Source: Actinomycetota bacterium (GTDB lineage: Bacteria > Actinomycetota > Actinomycetes > Actinomycetales > Angustibacteraceae). Taken from it: a stretch of DNA of 5,524 bases. Position numbers and translations under genes: made by a program. The notes under the pieces were generated by a model. It searched no databases. It had not been told where the DNA came from and was given only the letters and a program-made list of their open reading frames with translations. Positions 1 through 5,209 of this stretch are shown here, piece by piece (position 1 is the stretch's first letter; the number at the start of each line of letters is the position of its first letter). The stretch spans positions 1 to 5,524 of the forward strand of contig JACMOY010000184.1 in the NCBI GenBank assembly GCA_014377795.1, written 5' to 3'.

Positions 1-1
1 C

Positions 2-109
2 CCGGACTCCGCCGCCGCCGTCGCCCTGCGCGGCGTCGCCCGCACCCTCTCGCGCCGGGCCCGCGGCCTGGCCGGACGCTCGCTGCGCCTGCCCCCCGCC
101 GGCCCCTGA
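2..109 (+). CDS. mrp: Mrp/NBP35-type P-loop ATPase, C-terminal end (partial)
   Basis: Only the last 35 codons are in the window, read in frame 2 and ending at TGA 107-109. The visible tail contains AVALRGVARTLSRR followed by RGLAGRSLRLPPAGP. From memory, the RGLAGRSL.L.PAG ending is typical of actinobacterial Mrp (ApbC/NBP35) proteins, which bind ATP and carry or transfer iron-sulfur clusters in the cytoplasm. The Walker motifs and cluster cysteines would lie upstream and cannot be seen. Context supports the call: in mycobacteria mrp also lies close to tatB in convergent orientation. The segment is short, so the assignment rests on the tail motif plus synteny. Confidence 0.68.
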   Translation, partial: PDSAAAVALRGVARTLSRRARGLAGRSLRLPPAGP

Positions 110-131
110 CCGCCGCCCCCCCCCTCCGGCC

Positions 132-187
132 CTTGCGTCCCTACCTACCCTCGCCCCTGGGAGGGCGGCGTCGAGTAGTGACGCAAG
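132..187. terminator. Nested hairpin between convergent mrp and tatB, probable bidirectional terminator
   Basis: CTTGCGTC (132-139) pairs perfectly with GACGCAAG (180-187). After one mismatch, CTAC (141-144) pairs with GTAG (175-178). An inner stem CCCTC (148-152) pairs with GAGGG (161-165) around an 8-base loop. The structure is symmetric and lies between two converging stop codons (109 and 209), so it could end transcription from both sides. There is no T-run on either side, which is common in high-GC actinobacteria. The pairing is seen directly; termination activity is inferred. Confidence 0.55.
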
Positions 188-208
188 TGCGGGGTACGGG
201 GGGCCGGG

Positions 209-676
209 TCAGGTGGCGTCGAGGTCGTACGTCGGTGCCGGGGTCGGTGCCGGGGTCGGCGCGGCGGCCGGCCCGACCGGGGTGATGGGTGCGTCCGAGC
301 TGAGCCGAAAGCGCGACGTCGGCGCGTCCTGCGGCACGTCGATGAGGTCGGTGGGCTTCTCGTCGGCCGGGCGCATGGCCGCCGGGACGTTCGGCGCCCG
401 GTCACTCACTGCGCTCGGCTCGTCGTCGTCGAGCAGCGCGTCGCGCACGATGCGGCGCGGGTCGTAGCGCCGCGGGTCCAGCTTCTGCCAGTCGATGTCG
501 TCGAACTCATCGCCCATCTCGCCGCGCACCTGCTCGCGGGCGTTGCGGGCGAAGGTGCGCCCCTCGCGCACCAGCTTGCCGAGCTGGGCGGCGTACGTCG
601 GCAACCGCTCAGGACCAAGGACCACGACGGCCACCGCCCCCAGCACGAGAAACTCACCACCGTTGATGTCGAACAC
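209..676 (-). CDS. tatB: Sec-independent protein translocase subunit TatB
   Basis: TatB is the receptor subunit of the twin-arginine translocase; with TatC it binds twin-arginine signal peptides at the inner face of the membrane. I choose the GTG at 674-676 (155 aa) because the protein then begins MFDINGGEFLVLG. This matches the E. coli TatB register: Glu at residue 8, one short membrane helix at about 8-20, and the Gly21-Pro22 hinge in LGPERLP. A GGGGGA purine run lies 10 bases upstream. An amphipathic helix follows (about 25-60), then FDDIDWQKLDPRRYDPRR, typical of actinobacterial TatB. The acidic, Pro-rich tail has a PTPAPTPAP repeat and ends in YDLDAT, close to the mycobacterial ending. 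It lies 27 bases downstream of htrA and is probably the last gene of the sigE operon. No tatA or tatC is nearby. An in-frame GTG at 694 would add six residues but has no good ribosome site. Confidence 0.93.
   Translation of the reverse strand: MFDINGGEFLVLGAVAVVVLGPERLPTYAAQLGKLVREGRTFARNAREQVRGEMGDEFDDIDWQKLDPRRYDPRRIVRDALLDDDEPSAVSDRAPNVPAAMRPADEKPTDLIDVPQDAPTSRFRLSSDAPITPVGPAAAPTPAPTPAPTYDLDAT
231..266. repeat. 12-base tandem repeat in the tatB tail
   Basis: GTCGGTGCCGGG occurs twice in a row (231-242 and 243-254), followed by a degenerate third unit (255-266). The unit is a multiple of three, so it encodes the PAPT-type repeat near the TatB C-terminus without shifting the frame. Such low-complexity Pro/Ala linkers usually vary in length between strains. 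Confidence 0.7.
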
Positions 677-703
677 GGGACCATGGTCCCCCACCGGGGC
701 CGA

Positions 704-1975
704 TCAGTCGACGGAGGCCTGCAGGACCATCGTCACGGTGCGGCTGCGGCCACTGGTGCGCACGGTCAGCTTGACGGTGTCGCCGGGGGCCTGCGACCGG
801 ATCGCGACGACCAGCTCGTCCGGCGCGGTCACCGGGCGGCCGTCGAAGGTGGTGATCACGTCACCGGGCTCGATGCCCGCGCGGTCGGCGGGGCCGTCCG
901 GCGTGACCGGCGGCTGACCGCCCTGCGGCACCGACGAGACCTTGACGCCCTCGCCGGCGTAGGACCTGTCGAGCAGGACGCCGATCACCGGGTGCTGGGC
1001 CTTGCCGGTGCGGATCAGCTGCTCGACCGTGCGCCGGGCCTGCGCGCTGGGGATGGCGAAACCCAGACCGATGTTGCCGGACTGGCCGAGGCCACCGGTG
1101 CCCGGAACCCGGGCGATCGCCGAGTTGACCGCGATCACCTGACCGCGCAGGTTGACCAGCGGCCCCCCGGAGTTGCCCGGGTTGATCGCCGCGTCGGTCT
1201 GGATCGCGTTGATGAACGCGGGCGCGGTGTCGCCGCCGCCGGCCGTCACCGGTCGGTTCAGCGCGCTCACGATGCCCGTGGTGACCGTGCCCTGCAGCCC
1301 CAGCGGGGCACCGATCGCGATGACCTCGTCGCCCACGACGACGGACGTCGAGTCACCGAAGTCCAGCGTGCGCAGCCCGGTGCGCGCGACCTTGATCGCC
1401 GCCAGGTCGTAGGACTCGTCGCGACCCACGATGCTCGCGGGCGCCTGCGAGCCGTCCTGGAAGACCACCGTGATGCTGCCTCCGCCCGCAGCCGCGGCGA
1501 CGACGTGGTTGTTGGTGACGATGTAGCCGTCCGAGCGGATCACGAAGCCCGACCCGGTGCCGGCCCCGTCGGCGCCGGTCACCTGGATCGCCACGACGCT
1601 GGGCAGCACGGTCGACGCGATCCCGGCCACGCTGCTGGCCGGGCGGGCGGTCGGCCCGGTGGCCGGCACCGGCAGGGTGACCGATCGGTTCGTGCCGCCG
1701 CTGGTGCGGCCCTGCCACCAGGCGCCAGCCGCGCCGCCGAGCAGACCGGCCACGAGCGCGAGGACGACGGCCCCCGCGACCAGCAGCCCGACCGGACGCC
1801 GTCCGGCGGGTGCGGGGGTGCCGCCCAGGCTGTCGCCCGCTACCTGCCACGACGCGGGCACGACGTCCGTGTCGCTGCCCGGGTCAGCGCCGCCTTCCCC
1901 GTCACCGTTGGTGCCGGACGTCGGTGCCTGGCTCCACCAGGACGGCTCCTGCGGCGGCGGCGGGGTGGCGGTCAT
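704..1975 (-). CDS. htrA: Membrane-anchored HtrA/DegP-family serine protease with one PDZ domain
   Basis: This 423 aa protein is a trypsin-fold (S1C family) quality-control protease acting outside the membrane. Residues 1-60 are a Pro/Gly/Asp-rich cytoplasmic segment with two Trp pairs or near-pairs. A membrane helix spans about 62-86 (VGLLVAGAVVLALVAGLLGG). The protease domain covers about 115-325 and has a complete catalytic triad: His157 in TNNHVV, Asp190 in YDLAAIKV and Ser269 in the GNSGGPL motif. One PDZ domain follows (about 328-420, with GIEPGDVITTFDGRPV). Single-helix anchoring plus one PDZ resembles E. coli DegS and mycobacterial HtrA. The ATG at 1975 has AGGA 7 bases upstream. The gene lies 60 bases after the rseB-like gene, in the operon of sigE and its anti-sigma factor. 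By analogy it may degrade misfolded exported proteins and could cleave the anti-sigma factor; that role is inferred. Confidence 0.95.
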   Translation of the reverse strand: MTATPPPPQEPSWWSQAPTSGTNGDGEGGADPGSDTDVVPASWQVAGDSLGGTPAPAGRRPVGLLVAGAVVLALVAGLLGGAAGAWWQGRTSGGTNRSVTLPVPATGPTARPASSVAGIASTVLPSVVAIQVTGADGAGTGSGFVIRSDGYIVTNNHVVAAAAGGGSITVVFQDGSQAPASIVGRDESYDLAAIKVARTGLRTLDFGDSTSVVVGDEVIAIGAPLGLQGTVTTGIVSALNRPVTAGGGDTAPAFINAIQTDAAINPGNSGGPLVNLRGQVIAVNSAIARVPGTGGLGQSGNIGLGFAIPSAQARRTVEQLIRTGKAQHPVIGVLLDRSYAGEGVKVSSVPQGGQPPVTPDGPADRAGIEPGDVITTFDGRPVTAPDELVVAIRSQAPGDTVKLTVRTSGRSRTVTMVLQASVD

Positions 1976-1993
1976 GTCGTAATCCTGCCGCAG

Positions 1994-2014
1994 CGGCGGG
2001 CTGCGGGCCCGCCG
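1994..2014 (-). other. Stable GC hairpin between rseB-like gene and htrA
   Basis: CGGCGGGC (1994-2001) pairs perfectly with GCCCGCCG (2007-2014) around a 5-base loop. It lies in the 60-base gap between the rseB-like stop (2036) and the htrA start (1975), 18 bases ahead of the start codon. No T-run follows. It could act as a weak terminator, an attenuator or an RNA-processing or stability element that sets htrA-tatB levels apart from the upstream genes. In DNA this GC-rich, such a stem could also arise by chance. Confidence 0.4.
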
Positions 2015-2035
2015 GGGCGGCCCGACACGGTCAGG

Positions 2036-3139
2036 TCACCGCAGGGGGGTCACCCAGCGGGCGGCCCGCAGCACCGCGCGGGACGCCGTCGCCATCCAGC
2101 CGGCTCGCGCCGTGGTGGGCGCCGGGGTCGAGGGCATCGCGGCCACGACGGCCGCCAGCTGGCCGGTGGGCGCGTCGCTCACGACGGTGACGACGGTGGG
2201 TCCGGACTGCCATACCGCCTGGGTGGGCGAGCCCCGACGCACGTGCATCCGCCGGCTCCCCGAGCCGGTCACCGCGTAGCCCTGGACCGCCACCGGGTCC
2301 AGGGTGCCCTGCTGCTCGAAGACGCTCAGTGAGCTCAGGCCGTCCGAGTACGTCAGGTGCATGATCGGCGTCCGGCCGGCGGTGGCGTTCAGCGTGCGCG
2401 CGTCGTACAGCACCAGGTCCGAGCCGCCCGAGCCGATGGCGGCGGGGCAGACCCAGCCGGAGCGGCGGATCGCGTCGACGCCGCCGGGACGCGCGGCCAG
2501 GGCCACGGTGGTCGTGACGGGCGCGGGCGAGGGCCCGACCGTCACGTCCAGGTAGGCCATCGCGGCGGTGGTCCGGCCGGCCGCGTCGTAGACCTCGCGG
2601 CGCAGCAGCAGCCCGGTGGCGTCATCCAGCCACAGCCGGGCGGCCGTGCTGCCGCTGCGGCGCAGCAGCAGCGAATGGGCCGGACGGCCGGCCACCTGAC
2701 CGGGTCGGTCGAGGCTGACGTCGTAGTGCGACATCAGCAGCGACAGGGGCGCCGGGGCGCCGGCGGCGGCCTCGAGGTACGACGTTCCGTCGGGACGGTC
2801 GGGCATCGTGACGTCCTGGCCGTGCCCGCCGCCGGCGACCGTCCCCGAGCTGGCGGCGTGCGCGCGCACCGTCAGGCCCCGGCCAGGCTCGTGCACGACG
2901 TCGTCCAGCGAGGACGTGGTCAGCCCCGACGACCAGGTGGCGACCAGCCGATTGCCCGACCAGGCCAGCCCGGACTGCGCCGCGCTGGCCCGCGCGAGCC
3001 ACCAGGTGACGTCGTCCGTTCCGGCGTCGACGCTCGCCGGGCGAGCCGTCGCGGGCGCGGCCACCAGCAGCGGGGCCATGCCCAGCAGACACAGCACGGT
3101 CACGGCCGCCAGCGCCCGGGGGTGGACGCGCGAGCTCAC
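2036..3139 (-). CDS. RseB/MucB-like exported sigma-E regulatory protein
   Basis: This 367 aa protein starts with a signal peptide (basic MSSRVHPR, hydrophobic core about 9-28, likely cleavage after APATA at residue 32). The LolA-like N-terminal domain of RseB/MucB covers roughly residues 40-215, with the typical strands GRPAHSLLLRR and ARLWLDDATGLLLRREVYD. A smaller C-terminal domain (about 223-336) carries HLTYSDGLSSLSVFEQQGTL, matching the RseB C-domain pattern YSDGL.S.SVF. In E. coli RseB binds the outer part of RseA, shields it from DegS and is released when it senses lipids or stress. A similar role here is inferred. The GTG start overlaps the rseA stop in GTGA (3136-3139), which implies translational coupling. 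There is no lipobox; Cys231 is the only cysteine after the signal peptide. The gene is absent from this position in M. tuberculosis as I recall it. Confidence 0.8.
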   Translation of the reverse strand: MSSRVHPRALAAVTVLCLLGMAPLLVAAPATARPASVDAGTDDVTWWLARASAAQSGLAWSGNRLVATWSSGLTTSSLDDVVHEPGRGLTVRAHAASSGTVAGGGHGQDVTMPDRPDGTSYLEAAAGAPAPLSLLMSHYDVSLDRPGQVAGRPAHSLLLRRSGSTAARLWLDDATGLLLRREVYDAAGRTTAAMAYLDVTVGPSPAPVTTTVALAARPGGVDAIRRSGWVCPAAIGSGGSDLVLYDARTLNATAGRTPIMHLTYSDGLSSLSVFEQQGTLDPVAVQGYAVTGSGSRRMHVRRGSPTQAVWQSGPTVVTVVSDAPTGQLAAVVAAMPSTPAPTTARAGWMATASRAVLRAARWVTPLR

Positions 3140-3759
3140 CGACCGGTCTCGACCTGGAGCAGCGCCGGGACGGCCGTCGCGCTGGGGCCGGGCGTCACCA
3201 GGTGCACCAGACCGGCGTCGCTGAACGGGTTCTCGCGGCCGGTGACCCCGTGCTGCAGGGTCAGCTGGTCGAGCGGGGGCACGACCCCCGAGCCGGACGA
3301 CGGCAGCGAGCTGCCCAGCGCGGTGCCCGCGACCCCGCCGACCCCGAGGACGCCGGCCGCCGCCGCGAGCAGCCGCCGCGACCGCCGGTGCTCGCGCCGG
3401 GTCGGCGGACGCACTGACACCGCGGGCAGCCGGGGCGGGCGGGGAGCGGACGGCGATGCGATCCGCCCGACCACGACCGCACTGGGCAGGCGGGCCGTCC
3501 CGGCCACCCGGCCCGGGCGCGGTGGCAGCGGGCCGCCGGTCTCACCCATGGCGAGCAGCCGGGCCATCAGGGCGTCCGAGGGGCCGGGGGCGGGCAGCGC
3601 ACGGACCCGGGCCACCAGCAGCCGCTCGCTGTCGAGGGCCTCGCGGCACCCGGCGCACCCGGCCGCGTGCGCGAGCGAGCGGTCGCGGACGTCGTCCGGC
3701 AGCGAGTCGTCGGCCAGGCCGCTGATCCGGGCCCCGAGGCAGGGCGAGCGCTGGATCAT
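3136..3759 (-). CDS. rseA: Membrane-tethered zinc-motif anti-sigma factor (RseA-like)
   Basis: This 207 aa protein starts at ATG 3757-3759, which overlaps the sigE stop as ATGA. The N-terminal cytoplasmic part carries the zinc anti-sigma motif H-x3-C-x2-C (His31, Cys35, Cys38), with Cys7 about where a fourth ligand would be expected. Such domains hold the ECF sigma factor inactive. After a Pro/Arg-rich linker (about 75-127) and a basic stretch RREHRRSRR comes one probable membrane helix at about 130-149 ([20 protein letters not shown]). About 57 extracytoplasmic residues remain, including [15 protein letters not shown], a plausible region for RseB binding or protease attack. The mycobacterial RseA I recall has the HxxxCxxC motif but no obvious membrane helix, so this is a tethered variant. 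The frame stays open upstream through sigE, but nothing resembling a protein domain is encoded there. Confidence 0.88.
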   Translation of the reverse strand: MIQRSPCLGARISGLADDSLPDDVRDRSLAHAAGCAGCREALDSERLLVARVRALPAPGPSDALMARLLAMGETGGPLPPRPGRVAGTARLPSAVVVGRIASPSAPRPPRLPAVSVRPPTRREHRRSRRLLAAAAGVLGVGGVAGTALGSSLPSSGSGVVPPLDQLTLQHGVTGRENPFSDAGLVHLVTPGPSATAVPALLQVETGR

Positions 3760-4436
3760 CCGCCCACCCCGGGTCCGTCGGTGCCGGGCTCGGTGCGCAC
3801 GCCGCGGCGGCGGTGGGCCAGGGCCGCACGCAGCTGCGAGCGGCCGCGGTGGATCCGCGAGCGCACGGTGCCCAGCTTGATGCCGAGTGTCGCGGCGACC
3901 TCCTCGTACGACAGCCCCTCGATGTCGCAGAGCACCACGGCGGCACGAAAGCCCGGCGAGAGGGCGTCCAGCGCGGCCTGCACGTCGTCGTCCAGGTGGG
4001 TGTCCTCGTAGGCGCGCGACGGGTCGGGCTCGCGGCCGGGCATCCGCTCGTGGGCGTCGTCGGCGAGGGCGTCGAAGCGGATCCGCTTCTTGCGGCGCAC
4101 CCCGTCCAGGAACAGGTTGGTGGTGATGCGGTGCAGCCATCCCTCGAAGGTGCCCGGGGTGTACGACGACAGGCTGCGGAAGACGCGGACGAAGACCTCC
4201 TGCGTCAGGTCCTCGGCGTCGTGCGCGTTGCCGGTCAGGCGGTAGGCCAGGCGGTAGACGCGCCCGGAGTGCTCGCGCACGACCTGCTCCCAGGACGGCG
4301 GCGCCCACGGCACAGCCGCAGCGTGGTCGACCAGGCCGTCGGGGCCCAGCACGACCTCCTGCGAGGGGTCCTCGGATGCGGGCACTGCACCTCCGTGGGC
4401 GTCGAGTCGCCGGTCGATCAGCGTGCCCACCATCAT
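3756..4436 (-). CDS. sigE: ECF RNA polymerase sigma factor, SigE-like
   Basis: This 226 aa protein directs RNA polymerase to envelope-stress promoters. After an N-terminal extension of about 48 residues, the sigma-2 domain covers about 49-117, with [17 protein letters not shown] in region 2 and [16 protein letters not shown] (about 96-111). The sigma-4 domain covers about 150-206, with [18 protein letters not shown] and the helix-turn-helix up to [15 protein letters not shown]. These blocks are nearly identical to mycobacterial SigE. ATG 4434-4436, ATG 4431-4433 and GTG 4428-4430 are consecutive candidate starts. GAGGG (4437-4441) would suit the GTG at a 6-base spacing, while GGA (4444-4446) suits the first ATG at 7 bases. 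I keep the first ATG. The stop overlaps rseA by 4 bases. A match to its own promoter class lies upstream. The frame stays open far upstream, but that stretch is antisense to the methyltransferase. Confidence 0.94.
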   Translation of the reverse strand: MMVGTLIDRRLDAHGGAVPASEDPSQEVVLGPDGLVDHAAAVPWAPPSWEQVVREHSGRVYRLAYRLTGNAHDAEDLTQEVFVRVFRSLSSYTPGTFEGWLHRITTNLFLDGVRRKKRIRFDALADDAHERMPGREPDPSRAYEDTHLDDDVQAALDALSPGFRAAVVLCDIEGLSYEEVAATLGIKLGTVRSRIHRGRSQLRAALAHRRRGVRTEPGTDGPGVGG

Positions 4437-4477
4437 CCCTCGTTCCGCGCGCCTGTCCCTGTCGGGCCTGCCGGTGC

Positions 4478-4504
4478 AACGGATCACCTGGCGCCTGGGT
4501 TCCC
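4478..4504 (-). promoter_or_regulatory. ECF sigma-E type promoter upstream of sigE
   Basis: On the minus strand GGGAACCC (4504-4497) contains the -35 core GGAAC (4503-4499), followed by a 17-base spacer and the -10 core CGTT (4481-4478). This matches the GGAAC-N16/17-CGTT pattern known for SigE-group ECF sigma factors. Transcription would start near 4471, leaving a leader of about 35 bases before the sigE ATG at 4436. The position upstream of the sigma factor's own gene fits autoregulation. A CCTGG direct repeat (4487-4491 and 4494-4498) lies in the spacer. Confidence 0.72.
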
Positions 4505-4508
4505 GCAC

Positions 4509-4514
4509 TAGGCT
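4509..4514 (+). promoter_or_regulatory. Possible -10 element for the methyltransferase gene
   Basis: TAGGCT fits the TAnnnT pattern of housekeeping actinobacterial -10 boxes and lies 45 bases before the methyltransferase GTG, in an otherwise GC-rich gap. I see no convincing -35 box 16-19 bases upstream. It lies only 4 bases from the sigE -35 element on the other strand, so polymerase binding at the two sites would conflict. Confidence 0.3.
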
Positions 4515-4559
4515 GACGGCCGCGGTCCGGTCGGGCCCGCCCGAGCACTGGAGACCCGC

Positions 4560-5198
4560 GTGTCGATCGGCCTCAAACCTGCCAGCTGGGCGTACGCCGA
4601 GTCGTTCGTCGTCGAGGACGAGGTGGCCGAGCGCGCCCGTGCGCGCGCCATCGAGCTGGGCTGCTCGCCCGTCCTGCCCGGCACCGGCGCGGCGCTGCGG
4701 CTGCTGGCCGCCACCCTCGCCGCCCGCTCGGTCGTCGAGATCGGCACCGGCACCGGCGTCTCGGGGCTGTGGCTGCTGCAGGGCATGCCGGCTGACGGCG
4801 TGCTGACCACGATCGATGTCGAGCCCGAGCACCAGCGCGCGGCCCGCGAGGCGTTCGCCGAGGCCGGTGTCGCCGGCAACCGCACCCGGGTCATCTCGGG
4901 TCGGGCCCTGGACGTCCTGCCGCGCCTGACCGACGGCGCGTACGACCTGGTCTTCGTCGACGCGGCCAAGACCGAGCACGACGACTACCTCAGCCAGGCC
5001 CTGCGGCTGCTGCGTCCCGGCGGTGCGGTGGCCTTCGAGGGCGCGCTGTTCCACGACCGGGTGGCCGACCCCGCCCAGCGCGACGAGACCACCACGAGCG
5101 TGCGCGAGCTCGGCAAGGCCGTGCGGGACGACGAACGGCTGCTGACCGCGCTGCTGCCGGTCGGTGACGGCCTGCTCGTGGCGGTCAAGCGCGCCTGA
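4560..5198 (+). CDS. Class I SAM-dependent O-methyltransferase-family protein (Rv1220c type)
   Basis: This 212 aa protein has the Rossmann-like fold of the COMT/CCoAOMT-type family (Methyltransf_3). SAM motif I is VVEIGTGTG (58-66), the acidic residue after strand 2 is Asp86 in TTIDVEPEH, and DLVFVDAAK (129-137) is the strand-4 motif with Asp134. The usual Asp-Asn metal pair after strand 5 is replaced by Glu160-Gly161 in [16 protein letters not shown], so metal-dependent catechol-type chemistry is doubtful. The C-terminus, [19 protein letters not shown], closely resembles Rv1220c as I recall it, the gene that also sits divergent to sigE in M. tuberculosis. The substrate is unknown. The GTG start at 4560 has GGAG (4550-4553) at a 6-base spacing. 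The gene is divergent from sigE and ends 11 bases from the converging aminopeptidase gene. Confidence 0.88.
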   Translation: MSIGLKPASWAYAESFVVEDEVAERARARAIELGCSPVLPGTGAALRLLAATLAARSVVEIGTGTGVSGLWLLQGMPADGVLTTIDVEPEHQRAAREAFAEAGVAGNRTRVISGRALDVLPRLTDGAYDLVFVDAAKTEHDDYLSQALRLLRPGGAVAFEGALFHDRVADPAQRDETTTSVRELGKAVRDDERLLTALLPVGDGLLVAVKRA

Positions 5199-5205
5199 GG
5201 CGCGC
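5189..5205. terminator. Hairpin with the methyltransferase stop codon as its loop
   Basis: GCGCGCC (5189-5195) pairs perfectly with GGCGCGC (5199-5205), leaving the stop codon TGA (5196-5198) as a 3-base loop. It lies between the converging methyltransferase and aminopeptidase genes, whose stops are 11 bases apart, so it could serve both directions. There is no T-run. The pairing is certain; terminator function is inferred. Confidence 0.45.
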
Positions 5206-5209
5206 GCCG

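Noticed and set aside
116..124. Run of nine C as a phase-variation switch
   Set aside because: It lies after the mrp stop and outside any coding or promoter region, so length change would have no obvious effect.
677..694. Six-residue longer TatB from GTG 694
   Set aside because: No ribosome site precedes it, and the GTG at 676 gives the conserved MFDI...E8 and Gly21-Pro22 register.
683..3880. Long plus-strand open frames (683-2332 and 2357-3880) antisense to htrA, rseB and rseA
   Set aside because: They are Arg/Gly/Pro-rich with no domain, follow from the GC-biased codons of the real minus-strand genes, and lack ribosome sites.
4442..4446. Second GGAAC next to the sigE start as another ECF promoter
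   Set aside because: No GTT or CGTT lies 16-18 bases downstream, and the start site would fall inside sigE; it is more likely part of the ribosome site.
4487..4498. CCTGG direct repeat in the sigE promoter spacer as an operator
   Set aside because: The units are only 5 bases, 7 apart, in GC-rich sequence; too little to claim a regulator site.
3760..4548. Upstream extension of the rseA frame to 4548
   Set aside because: This is a shadow of sigE; the ATG at 3759 overlapping the sigE stop is the natural start and gives a normal-length anti-sigma factor.
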